NCBI RefSeq assembly: GCF_022828375.1
Contig: NZ_JAJQJX010000001.1
Coordinates: forward strand, 372,001 to 436,000
Direction of reading: 5' to 3'
DNA: 64,000 nt
Source of the DNA: Candidatus Nanosynbacter sp. TM7-053
Lineage (GTDB): Bacteria > Patescibacteriota > Saccharimonadia > Saccharimonadales > Saccharimonadaceae
Shown here: piece after piece, positions 8,446-17,102 of the stretch
How positions within the stretch are numbered: the first letter of the stretch is position 1
How the letters are laid out: every line of letters starts with the position of its first letter
Made by a program: the position numbers and the translations under genes
The notes under the pieces: model-generated
What the model saw: the letters and a program-made list of their open reading frames with translations, nothing else
Told to the model about the DNA's origin: nothing
Database searches by the model: none

Positions 8446-9309
8446 TTATTTATTAGCTTTTTCTTCCAAAACTTTCTCAAAATCATCAATAGCCTTTTTC
8501 CATTTTTCTACAGCGTCAGTATTGAAATCTGTCTTTGGAGTCTTTGGTGCTTTTGGTAGCGATGATCTTGATTTTGTATTTTTAGCATATTCTACAATTG
8601 CCACATAATACTGCTTCATTTCTGTGTAATAATTCTTCCAGTCCTTACCATATTTGGAGGCTAGCTTATTTTCAGACTTTGACATCTTATCCAAATAATC
8701 TATGCAGTCTTTTGTCTCGGAATCCAGACGCTTCTCAAAATTTTCTTTAGATTCTCGGAGGTATTTACTTACATCAGGAGATTTGCACTTTTCATAAGTC
8801 TTGTCTTCTGTAAGAATAACCAAAAAATCTAGATACTCTCTCGCGCCATTATTCCAACTATCCACATACCTATCATACGCCGCCTTCACATCCTTATCGC
8901 GAAGCGCTTTATGAGAGCTCATTTTCTTATTAAGATTATTGATTTTCTCGATGGCTTTATATATTTTATCTTTTGTGTTTTTAGTGCCAGCACTATTCTC
9001 ACTTATAAAAGCATCTCCTACATCAAGACCGGTAAACTGTGAAAGCAGGTCTTTATAATCCGCCTTGCTTGGACCACTTAGCAACAAGACAGCTAGGACT
9101 ACACCAAGGATAATTACGACTAGTCCAATTATTCCGCCGATGATTCCCCACATGGCACCTTTGCTCATTTTCTTTTTTGGTGGCATTTGGTATGGAGTTC
9201 CCATGACTGGTTGTTGTGGGATTTGTTGTTGTGGCTGAGGCTGCTGTGGAGCCTGCTGGAATTGCGGCTGAGGCGGTGTTTGAGGTTTGTTGTTATTGCT
9301 ATTGTCCAT
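8446..9309 (-). CDS. Pro/Gln-rich single-pass membrane protein, paralogue 2
   Basis: 287 aa, function unknown. Same architecture as its neighbour: P/Q-rich tail, basic KKKMSK patch, one transmembrane helix around residues 55-80, then a different Lys/Ser/Asp-rich helical extracytoplasmic domain. ATG at 9309 has TAGGAGG upstream. It starts 39 nt after the PNPase stop and could be read through from pnp, although a TATAAT-like box is also present just upstream (about 9340). The shared membrane anchor with a swapped outer domain suggests a surface protein family that diversifies by recombination. Confidence 0.85.
   Translation of the reverse strand: MDNSNNNKPQTPPQPQFQQAPQQPQPQQQIPQQPVMGTPYQMPPKKKMSKGAMWGIIGGIIGLVVIILGVVLAVLLLSGPSKADYKDLLSQFTGLDVGDAFISENSAGTKNTKDKIYKAIEKINNLNKKMSSHKALRDKDVKAAYDRYVDSWNNGAREYLDFLVILTEDKTYEKCKSPDVSKYLRESKENFEKRLDSETKDCIDYLDKMSKSENKLASKYGKDWKNYYTEMKQYYVAIVEYAKNTKSRSSLPKAPKTPKTDFNTDAVEKWKKAIDDFEKVLEEKANK
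9051..9309 (-). repeat. Duplicated 5' gene segment, copy 2
   Basis: Partner of 8059-8335; the shared block begins at CTTTATAATCCG and runs to the start codon with few changes. Confidence 0.85.
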
Positions 9310-9348
9310 AAAATTTCCTCCTAAAATTACGCTTTCGCTATTATATAT

Positions 9349-11466
9349 TTACAAACCAATCATCGTCAAATTAATTTTACCGCGCTCGTCAATTCCAGTG
9401 ATTTTCACGCGAACAGTTTGCCCTTCTTTCACGACATCAGTCACTTTTTCAACTCGACGTTCCGCCAATTTCGAAATATGAACCATTCCGTCAATTCCCG
9501 GCAATATATTCACAAACGCACCAAAATCTTTAATGCCGACAACTTTACCTTCGTAAATCTTGCCAACTTCTGGCTCTTCAACCAGACTTTTAATCCAGTT
9601 CATAGCCTTTTCAATTGACGCGCCGTCTGGGCTAGCCACAGTAATCAAACCATCTTCCTTAATATCAATCTCAGCGCCAGTTTCCGAAGTAATCTTATTG
9701 ATCGTCTCACCACCCTTACCAATAATCACGCCAATCTTATCTGGGTCAATCTTAATCTTCTCAATTCGTGGCGCATACGGACTGAGCGACTCACGAGGCC
9801 CTGGAAGCACACTAAGCATATGATCCAAAATGTGCGCACGCCCTGCCTTACTCTGCTCAATCGCTTGACGCAATACCGCCACCGGCAAACCATGAACCTT
9901 CATATCCATTTGAAGAGCCGTAATACCCTTTGAAGTTCCAGTTACCTTAAAGTCCATATCACCAGCAAAGTCCTCAGCATCAGCAATATCGCTCAACACA
10001 TACGGAGTATCGCCGTCCATCATTAGACCCATCGCAATTCCACTCACTGGAGCCGAAATTGGCACACCAGCGTCCATCAATGCCAAACAGCTAGAACAAG
10101 TTGCCGCCATCGAAGTCGAACCGTTTTGGCTCATAATTTCTGTAACTGAGCGAATAGCGTATGGAAAATCTTCTTCAGTTGGCAAAACTGGAAGCAAGGC
10201 GCGTTCCGCCAAGTATCCGTGACCAATTTCACGACGACCTGGACTACCCATTCGCTTGACCTCGCCAACCGTATAGCCCGGCGCATTGTAATGATGCATA
10301 TAACGTCGCTCACCGTCGGTAATTTCCATAGTGTCAATCAATTGCGAATAACTCAGTGGCGCCAAAGTCACAATATTCATTCCCTGAGTTACGCCACGCG
10401 TAAACAAGCTGGAACCGTGAGCGCGCGGCAAGAATCCAACTTCCGAGCTAAGCGGACGAATCTCGGTCAATTGTCGACCGTCAGGACGAACTCGTTCAGC
10501 AACAATTCCCCGACGAACATCTTTATGTAAAGCCAAAGTAAACGCTTCGTCGTAATCGCCACGAACTTCGCTATATTCTTCCTCATCCAGCCCCAATTTT
10601 TCCGCCATCGCCTCATGGAACTCAGCGCGAATTTCGCTTATCATTTCATTGCGCTCTGGATATGGACGACGGATTTTCTCACCAAATTTCCCATCAGCCC
10701 ACGCGTTAACCGTTTGCTGAATTGATTCGTCTGGCAAAATTAAATCGTATTCCTGCTGTACTGGCGCAACTTTTTCCGCCAATTCGCGTTGCAAGGCAAT
10801 CGCTGGCTGCATCATCTGGTGAGCCCACGCCATCGCATCAACAATTACATCCTCCGAAACTTCTTTAGCGCCAGCCTCGACCATTGTTATACCGCTTTCA
10901 ATACCAGCCACAACCAAATCAAGATCTGACTTTTCGCGCTCTTCCGGAGTCAAGAACGCCTTAAATTCGCCATTGACTCGACCCACGCGCAAACCAGCCA
11001 CTGGACCGTCAAACGGCGTGCCAGTTAACATTAACGCACTAGACGCAGCGATCATCGCAATCACATCTGGGCGGAAACTCGGATCCATACTCAAAACAGT
11101 CGCGACGACTTGGATTTCCTGTCGATAACCCTTCGGGAAAAGCGGACGAATCGGACGATCAATCAATCGACCAATCAACACAGCTTCATCGCTCGGGCGA
11201 CCTTCACGCTTGATAAATCGGCTGCCAGAAATCTTACCCGCTGCATAAAATTTTTCTTCATAATCAATCGACAATGGAAAATAATCCAATTGCACTGGAC
11301 GTGAGCTAACCTGAGCACTGCCCAAAACTACAGTATCTCCATAGCGCACCAAAACACTACCAGTCGTCCTAAAGCCGACGCGATTCACTTCTAAGGTCAG
11401 CGGCTGGCCACAAAATTCAGTGGTAACACTAAAAATCTCCTTGCCGCTTGGATTGATAATACTCAT
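9349..11466 (-). CDS. pnp: Polyribonucleotide nucleotidyltransferase (PNPase)
   Basis: 705 aa. Phosphorolytic 3'-5' exoribonuclease of RNA decay. Two RNase PH-like domains, with GTSKGITALQMDMK in the catalytic second one, then a KH domain (VIIGKGGETINKI) and a C-terminal S1 domain (GKIYEGKVVGIKDFGAFV). The ATG at 11466 has AAAGGAGC upstream; the frame extends to 11514 but without a ribosome site. A TATAAT box near 11560 implies a leader of about 95 nt, a usual place for PNPase autoregulation. The common rpsO-pnp order is kept but a divergent sortase gene sits between them. Confidence 0.97.
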   Translation of the reverse strand: MSIINPSGKEIFSVTTEFCGQPLTLEVNRVGFRTTGSVLVRYGDTVVLGSAQVSSRPVQLDYFPLSIDYEEKFYAAGKISGSRFIKREGRPSDEAVLIGRLIDRPIRPLFPKGYRQEIQVVATVLSMDPSFRPDVIAMIAASSALMLTGTPFDGPVAGLRVGRVNGEFKAFLTPEEREKSDLDLVVAGIESGITMVEAGAKEVSEDVIVDAMAWAHQMMQPAIALQRELAEKVAPVQQEYDLILPDESIQQTVNAWADGKFGEKIRRPYPERNEMISEIRAEFHEAMAEKLGLDEEEYSEVRGDYDEAFTLALHKDVRRGIVAERVRPDGRQLTEIRPLSSEVGFLPRAHGSSLFTRGVTQGMNIVTLAPLSYSQLIDTMEITDGERRYMHHYNAPGYTVGEVKRMGSPGRREIGHGYLAERALLPVLPTEEDFPYAIRSVTEIMSQNGSTSMAATCSSCLALMDAGVPISAPVSGIAMGLMMDGDTPYVLSDIADAEDFAGDMDFKVTGTSKGITALQMDMKVHGLPVAVLRQAIEQSKAGRAHILDHMLSVLPGPRESLSPYAPRIEKIKIDPDKIGVIIGKGGETINKITSETGAEIDIKEDGLITVASPDGASIEKAMNWIKSLVEEPEVGKIYEGKVVGIKDFGAFVNILPGIDGMVHISKLAERRVEKVTDVVKEGQTVRVKITGIDERGKINLTMIGL

Positions 11467-11632
11467 AAAGAGCTCCTTTCTTGCGGTAGTAACAGGGATG
11501 AAATTACTTGGCAATTTAGTCGTCTCATCTCTATCACTTCCGCGTTACAAATTGCTCCTTATATTATACTAAAACCTCAACCCAAACGCCAGCCGCAAGC
11601 GCGCTTAACATAACCTTATTAATAGATGAGTG

Positions 11633-11641
11633 TGCTATAAT
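11633..11641 (+). promoter_or_regulatory. Extended -10 of the sortase gene
   Basis: TGCTATAAT, 6 nt before ATG at 11648; no Shine-Dalgarno. Predicts a leaderless transcript. Confidence 0.65.
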
Positions 11642-11647
11642 TTATTC

Positions 11648-12256
11648 ATGTCACTTCAGCTAGATTCAGTAAAAAATCGCCAGAAAAGCTGGAAAAGCTA
11701 TATCTTAACTATAATCGCAATCTTGATGATTCTTGGCGGAGTTTATCTGCTTGCTATCATCAGCACGCCCCTCATTTTGTCACAAAACATCAACCCAAAA
11801 GACAACCAGACCACTCAGCTCATCACTAAAACTGAGAATAAAATTACCGAAAAACGCCTTTATATACCGAAAATCGACATAAATTTACCTTATAGTACTG
11901 GCGGCGCCGAAACAATGGAGCGTGGCGCGTGGTGGCGTAAACCAGAAAACGGCAACCCAAAAGATGGCGGCAATTTTGTCTTATCTGCACACCGTTTTAT
12001 CATGGGTCTCACTCCTCAGCAGACGCTCAGAAAATCGCCTTTTTATAATATCGACAAATTAACTGTCGGCGATGAAATTATCATTGACTATAACGGCGTG
12101 CGTTACAATTACGTCATCAGCGAAAAACAAAGCGTTAAACCAGATGCCGTGGAAATCGAACAACGTACAGATCAGCCGCAATTAACTCTTTATTCCTGCA
12201 CTTTGGGCGGCGCAAACGATGGACGAGATGTGATTATCGCCAAATTGAAAAAATAG
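11648..12256 (+). CDS. Sortase family transpeptidase
   Basis: 202 aa. Cysteine transpeptidase of the outer face of the membrane that joins surface proteins to the cell wall or to each other. N-terminal membrane anchor around residues 18-42; catalytic His in LSAHRF, Cys in LTLYSCTLGG, and Arg in NDGRDV. The ATG at 11648 is chosen because the -10 box is exactly upstream of it; the GTG at 11630 would be upstream of the transcription start. No LPxTG-type substrate is seen in this window. It lies alone on the plus strand between pnp and rpsO. Class cannot be fixed by eye. Confidence 0.93.
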   Translation: MSLQLDSVKNRQKSWKSYILTIIAILMILGGVYLLAIISTPLILSQNINPKDNQTTQLITKTENKITEKRLYIPKIDINLPYSTGGAETMERGAWWRKPENGNPKDGGNFVLSAHRFIMGLTPQQTLRKSPFYNIDKLTVGDEIIIDYNGVRYNYVISEKQSVKPDAVEIEQRTDQPQLTLYSCTLGGANDGRDVIIAKLKK

Positions 12257-12263
12257 CCATAAC

Positions 12264-12295
12264 AACAAAAATCCCCTTCTCGTCAAAGGGGATTT
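12264..12295 (-). terminator. Terminator of rpsO (possibly bidirectional)
   Basis: AAATCCCC (12269-12276) pairs with GGGGATTT (12288-12295); minus-strand T run follows. Lies between convergent sortase and rpsO. Confidence 0.85.
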
Positions 12296-12314
12296 AAGCA
12301 GTTTTTAACGTAAA

Positions 12315-12581
12315 TTATTTACGCAAACCTAACTTGGCAACAACTGCTTTGTAACTCTCAAAATCAGTTCGCTCCAAATATTTCAGCAAACGCTTGCGCT
12401 TACCAACCATTTGGATCAAGCCGCGACGAGCCATGAAGTCGTGCTTATTCGCCTTCAAATGCTCTGTGACTTCTTTGATACGAGCCGTCAAAACTGACAC
12501 CTGAGCCTGTGGGCTACCGACGTCGTTTTTATTGACCTGAGTCAAAGCAATTGCTTTCGCTTTATTCTCTTTGCTAATCAT
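12315..12581 (-). CDS. rpsO: 30S ribosomal protein S15
   Basis: 88 aa, full-length S15, binding 16S rRNA in the central domain. Conserved SPQAQVSVLTARI, HDFMARRGL and KRKRLLKYL blocks are present. The minus strand has TGGTATAAT 9 nt before the ATG, so the leader is very short. The first residues are slightly shorter than in E. coli. Ends at a strong hairpin terminator, so it is not co-transcribed with pnp. Confidence 0.97.
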   Translation of the reverse strand: MISKENKAKAIALTQVNKNDVGSPQAQVSVLTARIKEVTEHLKANKHDFMARRGLIQMVGKRKRLLKYLERTDFESYKAVVAKLGLRK

Positions 12582-12619
12582 AGCTCTGTAATTATACCAA
12601 GCTTCTCTGTTTTTTGCAA

Positions 12620-13276
12620 TTAGCTAGTAATTCCAAAGTCCGCCAGAGTCTTTGCGGCGTCAATAGAATAGTCGGCAATTTTCGTACGACGCAAATTCTC
12701 ACAATACGCTCCCGTCCCTAATTTCTCGCCAATATCCACCGCCAATGTTCGAATATAAGTTCCGCTTGAAACGTGAGTTCTGATCTTTAATTTGGGATAT
12801 TCGTATGCCAATAATTCCAATGAGTAAATTTCTATCACACGCTTAGGAATCTCAACTTGTTTACCTTCGCGCGCCAATTTATACGCTCTTTCACCGTTAA
12901 TTTTTATTGCGCTAAAAATCGGCGGCGTCTGCTCAATTTTTCCCACAAATTGACTAATCACCCGCTGAACTTCTTCCAAACTCGGCTCATAATCAGACAC
13001 ATCGGTAATTTCACCTTCTGGATCACCCGTCGAACTATTCTTGCCCAGAATAATTTCCGCCTCGTACCACTTATCCAGCTTAGTAAAAGTTTCAGCTTCG
13101 CGGCATTTCTTTCCAGTCACAATAATCATTAGCCCCGTAGCGAACGGATCAAGCGTACCCGTGTGGCCAACCTTCACCTTCTTTCCCGCCTGATTAGATA
13201 GAACTCGTCGCAAGCGCGCCACCACCCCAAAGCTAGTCATTCCCTGAGGTTTGTCTATGAGAATCACTTCGTCCAT
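12620..13276 (-). CDS. truB: tRNA pseudouridine(55) synthase TruB, short form
   Basis: 218 aa. Makes Psi55 in the T-loop of tRNAs. Catalytic Asp in GTLDPFATG, the opening IDKPQGMTS, and the KWYEAEI and SSGTYIRTL motifs are clear. Shorter than the usual 290-310 aa: the C-terminal PUA-like domain is missing, as seen in other reduced genomes. ATG at 13276 follows the stop of the DHH-like gene by 3 nt, with AGGA upstream; a TTG one codon earlier is possible. Likely co-transcribed with that gene. Confidence 0.95.
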   Translation of the reverse strand: MDEVILIDKPQGMTSFGVVARLRRVLSNQAGKKVKVGHTGTLDPFATGLMIIVTGKKCREAETFTKLDKWYEAEIILGKNSSTGDPEGEITDVSDYEPSLEEVQRVISQFVGKIEQTPPIFSAIKINGERAYKLAREGKQVEIPKRVIEIYSLELLAYEYPKLKIRTHVSSGTYIRTLAVDIGEKLGTGAYCENLRRTKIADYSIDAAKTLADFGITS

Positions 13277-13279
13277 CAA

Positions 13280-14974
13280 CTATTGTCCTGGAATGTGGAA
13301 TTGCGCTGGATTGAAGTCTGCATTTTGAGCTGGCTGAGTTGGCATCGCAGTGATCGGCGCAGGCGCTGGAGCTTGCGGAGCGGCTACTGGCTCAGGAGCT
13401 ACCCCTAGCGGTGCGATCTGTGGCAATCCATTTACATCAACACCTGTAGGCGCTGGCGGCATTGATGGCAAAGCGCCGAAATCCGGCATTGCTGGTGGCA
13501 TTGGCAAATCGAAACCTGGAATGCTATTTTCAGGATTTGTTATTGCTGGCTCAATTGGCGCAATCGGCTGGCTCGGAGCTGGCGCTACTGGATTATTCAA
13601 TTGATTCGTGTCGTTAGTAATTGCCGAAATAATTGACTCTTCAGATTGCGGCGCAACAGGTATCGTCGACAATTTTTGCTCAGCGGCGTTAGTTGTAGCG
13701 AATGGATCAATCTTTGGTGGTTCATCAGACGCGCCCATAGCCGCATTTAACGGAGTATCGCCAAACGACGGCGTATTATCACCCACATATTTACCGTGCG
13801 TTAAGATGGTTTTATTTTGATCGCTAGCCAATTCCCTAATCTTATCCTCGGCAGCCTGTGTAGTAGTTGCGTTCAGAGTGCCACCCATCAGCGGAGTTTC
13901 CTCAAAAGAAAGCTCGCCCTTTGAAACTATTTTTTCACTAGGTTTTTCTTCCTCAACTTGTGACTCCTCTTTTATTGGCTCAATTTTAGCCAATTTTTCT
14001 TCAGCAATCCTAGCAGACTCTTCTTGTTTTTCCTTCGCCGTTTGTTCGGCTACTTCATCAACATCACCCTTCTTCTCGTGGCTAATCGACAAAGTTCCGT
14101 CCGCGTGTACAGTTTCCTCATCTTTCTCCGCTTCTTCAGTTTTATCCTCTGAAGCTTCTTCTTTTTCTGGAGATTTTTCTTCGATCTTTTCAATCTTCTG
14201 CGGCTCGTCCTCTACTTCGCTCTCTGCGATCTTTGAAACCACCAATTGCTGATTTGCACCGGCCGCCATAAGCTCTGCGGCTGTAGTCATAACCTTTGAT
14301 GACGTATTTCTATTACTAAACCTATCAGTTACCGCCACAATTCCCGTAAGTAAAGCCGTCGCCATCTGCTCATCCAAGGTAACCTTCGGAGTCTTCAGAT
14401 CATCAAGGAGCTCAACAACCATTTCACTCACGCCGCTAGCATTAGATTCGTGCCAATCAACAGAACCCAGACCACTCTTTACATCGCCCGCTGTTATAGC
14501 TACAACCGTAGCATCGTGCAGAATCTTACCGTGAGCCGTTAAGGCCGTATCAATACTTTCACTATTTTCAACATTTAGCGCCAAAACTAGCTCAACGTTA
14601 TAATCACCCTGTGAAAATTCCAAGTCTTTATCGGTAATTGTCGTACGATATGGCGTAATAAAAATCTTCACCGCGTCATCAACAACTTTATAGCGTAAAT
14701 GATCAGCCTTCTCTTTATCTAAAGCAATAATAAAATCACGTAAAGAATCTGCGGTCTGCTCAAACGTCTTATCAGGATTCAAGAACGTAATTGCTGGCGG
14801 AATGTCGCCGCTAAACACAGCCGTAGCGTGCTTCCCTAGTTTATTGAGGAAAATCGTCAATCCTAACGCTGCCGACAATTCGTCGACTGACGGGCTAGAA
14901 CTCACCGTCACTAAAATATTAGTTACATCCTTGATGCTCTGGATTACTTTTTGCTTTGCTGATCCGTTTGACAT
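13280..14974 (-). CDS. DHH-superfamily-like protein with disordered tail, catalytic motifs degenerate
   Basis: 564 aa. Residues 1-250 resemble the fold of DHH phosphoesterases (NrnA-like): SSSPSVDELSAALGL aligns with the usual HxxPDxDAxGS motif, and a later block matches GIVAVTDRF. The metal-binding Asp/His residues of motif I and the DHH motif itself are not present, so it is probably not a nuclease. Residues 260-360 are Glu/Lys-rich and the last 150 are Pro/Ala-rich, both disordered. Good promoter upstream (15014-15043) and AGGA before the ATG. Co-transcribed with truB. Function unknown. Confidence 0.75.
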   Translation of the reverse strand: MSNGSAKQKVIQSIKDVTNILVTVSSSPSVDELSAALGLTIFLNKLGKHATAVFSGDIPPAITFLNPDKTFEQTADSLRDFIIALDKEKADHLRYKVVDDAVKIFITPYRTTITDKDLEFSQGDYNVELVLALNVENSESIDTALTAHGKILHDATVVAITAGDVKSGLGSVDWHESNASGVSEMVVELLDDLKTPKVTLDEQMATALLTGIVAVTDRFSNRNTSSKVMTTAAELMAAGANQQLVVSKIAESEVEDEPQKIEKIEEKSPEKEEASEDKTEEAEKDEETVHADGTLSISHEKKGDVDEVAEQTAKEKQEESARIAEEKLAKIEPIKEESQVEEEKPSEKIVSKGELSFEETPLMGGTLNATTTQAAEDKIRELASDQNKTILTHGKYVGDNTPSFGDTPLNAAMGASDEPPKIDPFATTNAAEQKLSTIPVAPQSEESIISAITNDTNQLNNPVAPAPSQPIAPIEPAITNPENSIPGFDLPMPPAMPDFGALPSMPPAPTGVDVNGLPQIAPLGVAPEPVAAPQAPAPAPITAMPTQPAQNADFNPAQFHIPGQ

Positions 14975-15013
14975 GATTTTTCCTATGTTTGTTTTGTAAT
15001 TACGCTTGGCATC

Positions 15014-15043
15014 ACTATACCATAAGCAGTACTATAAAGTCAA
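15014..15043 (-). promoter_or_regulatory. Promoter of the DHH-like gene
   Basis: Minus-strand TTGACT (15038-15043), 18-nt spacer, TGG-TATAGT (-10 at 15014-15019). Confidence 0.65.
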
Positions 15044-15058
15044 TATCTAAGCCACCTC

Positions 15059-15087
15059 TTTACAATTTATGCTATTTTCTGTATAAT
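15059..15087 (+). promoter_or_regulatory. Promoter of rpsT
   Basis: TTTACA (15059-15064), 17-nt spacer, TATAAT (15082-15087); divergent from the previous promoter. Confidence 0.7.
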
Positions 15088-15131
15088 TCTTCCTGATTAG
15101 CGATACAAATCTATAGAGGTAAAGGAGAAAC

Positions 15132-15482
15132 ATGCCAATCATCAAATCCGCCATCAAGCGTGCTAAACAAACCCTAAAGCGCCGCGAGCGAAACATCAGC
15201 ATTAAAAAAGACATTAAGACTGCCGTTAAAGCTTTCTCTGCAGAACCAAGCACAAAGACTCTTGCTGCAGCACAAAGCGAAATCGACACCGCTGTTAAAA
15301 AAGGCTTAATTAAGAAAAACACTGCCGCTCGCCGAAAGAGCGCATTGAGCAAAATTGCTAAAAAAGCAGGCGTTACATTAGAAGCTACTACTAAAAAACC
15401 AGCTGCAAAGCCAGCAGCTAAGAAAACTGCCGCTAAAAAAGCTCCAGCAAAGAAGCCAGCTGCTAAGAAAGCTGAAAAATAA
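15132..15482 (+). CDS. rpsT: 30S ribosomal protein S20 with histone-like tail
   Basis: 116 aa against the usual 85-90. The S20 core (MPIIKSAIKRAKQ, KKGLIKKNTAARRKSAL) is standard and binds the 16S 5' domain. The extra C-terminal 28 residues are a Lys/Ala/Pro repeat (KKPAAK, KKAPAKK) like the tail of bacterial histone H1-like proteins. AAAGGAG lies 6 nt before the ATG. Own promoter upstream and a strong terminator right after the stop, so monocistronic. Confidence 0.96.
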   Translation: MPIIKSAIKRAKQTLKRRERNISIKKDIKTAVKAFSAEPSTKTLAAAQSEIDTAVKKGLIKKNTAARRKSALSKIAKKAGVTLEATTKKPAAKPAAKKTAAKKAPAKKPAAKKAEK

Positions 15483-15500
15483 TCTGTAAAAATTGCTAGA

Positions 15501-15530
15501 AAATACCCCGGAATTAACTGGGGTATTTTT
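15501..15530. terminator. Bidirectional terminator after rpsT
   Basis: AAATACCCC (15501-15509) pairs with GGGGTATTT (15520-15528), A and T runs on both sides; serves rpsT and the converging pseudogene. Confidence 0.85.
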
Positions 15531-15538
15531 ATTTAACA

Positions 15539-16170
15539 TCAGTCGACTAATCGACTCGCCAATTTATATACCTGTTTGATTTCTCTGCTCTCTAATTTCC
15601 AGCTACTGAGTTCCATTTTAATCAACTCTGGAAATTTCTTACTAATATCCCTTAGAGCATTACCAACTGATTTTCTCACATATTCGCTTGCGTCTTCCTT
15701 CAAGCTGGCAATTCTTTCTATGGCTTCACTCGGATTTTCCTTGAAATATGGTCTGCTCGTCCATATTCTTAGTCCCTCCGTTACTGCTCTCCTCGTATTG
15801 GGATTATTGTTTTTTAACCATTCATCAATTATTGGAAGTGCTTTTCATATCCTTTTTTCTTGCAGAATTCATCAAATGCCTTTGCCAATACTTCCTGAAC
15901 TCTCCAATTATCATCTTTGGAAACTTCATCTCTCATAAATGCTAAAATATCATCTTGTTCTGACAAGTATCCAAAAAGAAATACGCCGTACATTCTTACT
16001 TGATATGTGTGAGATTTATAAGCTAAAAACGCCAACTTCTTGATATGTTCATCATCATTAGATTTATAATCAGCAAAGGCTCTTTTTTCTTCCTCTTTGA
16101 AGCCATTTTCAATTAAAGAAAATTCCTTTTCTAAATTTGCGATATATTCTTTTACGCGAATATCATCCAT
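15539..16170 (-). pseudogene. AlkD-like HEAT-repeat DNA alkylation repair protein, frameshifted
   Basis: The first frame (16170 to 15829) gives 113 aa of HEAT-like helices ending GYEKHFQ-stop. Shifting frame at the A4 run (15842-15845) continues directly into KALPIIDEW, then RRAVTEGLRIWTSRPYF and on to a stop at 15539, which together make a normal-length (about 210 aa) DNA alkylation repair-type protein. One missing A explains everything. It may be a recent pseudogene, a phase-variable switch, or a sequencing error in the A run. The upstream half has a normal start 29 nt after holA, with GGA as the only ribosome-site hint. Confidence 0.8.
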
Positions 16171-16199
16171 AAAATCCAGCAGCCGCCCTATTTCTTAGT

Positions 16200-17102
16200 T
16201 TATTTTTCAATTCCAACCAGCGCCGCCTCCACAAGCAGCCACGGATTTACAGAAGTTGTTTTCATTTGCAAGTCCGCCCGAAGTAGCGCGTCATTTATCC
16301 TCTTCAATTTTTCCTTATCGACGCCTTTTGCTGAAGACGCCAATTTTCGTAAAACATACGGACTAGCCGAAAAATCCGAAGCCACCAGCTTACTGTCGCC
16401 GTCAGCCAAAACCAACGCCGTCAAGTTAGTCGCCTGCGAGGCAAGCAATCCCATTGTCTGGTAAGCGCCATCAACGCCACTTTCCGACTCCAAATAGCTA
16501 ATTATATCGTGAACCTTATCATAATCACCCGCCAGCGCCGAAATAAACAAATCAAACACATTTTCCGTCCTCGCTAGAGGTATGAAGTTGTCAATTAAAT
16601 CATCCGTCACTTTTTCCGCCAGCGCTAATTGATCCAAAAAATTACTCAGTCGCAACTGATCAAATCCCAAACGATCGACAATTATCTCTGCTTGACGATT
16701 CGTTAATTCACACCCACGAGTCTTCGCCTCCGCCACGCACCACCTTAAAAGCTGCGGTTTTTGACGATCACTAAGCAGTGAAAACTCCTGAACTTTGGCA
16801 TTTTTCTGCAGCCACTTATACGTTTTTGTTCGCTTATCAATTTTATCCTCCACCAGAATAATCGTCCTGTCATCATCAAACTTCATATCTGGAAGTTGCG
16901 ACCAAATCTCAGAATTTTCGCCTAGTTTTGAAATCAAATACACCGACGAGTTCATAAACAGCGTCTGCCCAATTGCTATTTCCTGCATTCCAGCCAACGT
17001 CAAATCTTCACCATCATGTCGCGCCGCTTTTTCGTCGCCGATCAGCTTAGTAATCGCTTGCCGTTTCTCGAATTCATTTTCGCCGTAAAAAAGGTAAATC
17101 AT
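16200..17102 (-). CDS. holA: DNA polymerase III subunit delta
   Basis: 300 aa. Clamp-loader subunit that opens the sliding clamp. Begins MIYLFYGENEFEKRQAI, the typical HolA opening, with an AAA+-like fold lacking ATPase motifs, and ends in a helical collar domain (NPWLLVEAAL). The ATG at 17102 overlaps the mutM stop as ATGA and has GGTGG upstream, so the longer frame to 17129 is rejected. Co-translated with mutM. Confidence 0.93.
   Translation of the reverse strand: MIYLFYGENEFEKRQAITKLIGDEKAARHDGEDLTLAGMQEIAIGQTLFMNSSVYLISKLGENSEIWSQLPDMKFDDDRTIILVEDKIDKRTKTYKWLQKNAKVQEFSLLSDRQKPQLLRWCVAEAKTRGCELTNRQAEIIVDRLGFDQLRLSNFLDQLALAEKVTDDLIDNFIPLARTENVFDLFISALAGDYDKVHDIISYLESESGVDGAYQTMGLLASQATNLTALVLADGDSKLVASDFSASPYVLRKLASSAKGVDKEKLKRINDALLRADLQMKTTSVNPWLLVEAALVGIEK

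Noticed and set aside
13280-14250. Simple-sequence or CRISPR-like repeats
   Set aside because: The repetitive look comes from Pro/Ala and Glu/Lys codons; no regular spacer-repeat pattern occurs anywhere in the window.
15047-15352. 101-aa minus-strand frame overlapping rpsT
   Set aside because: Shadow of S20 codons; crosses the rpsT promoter.
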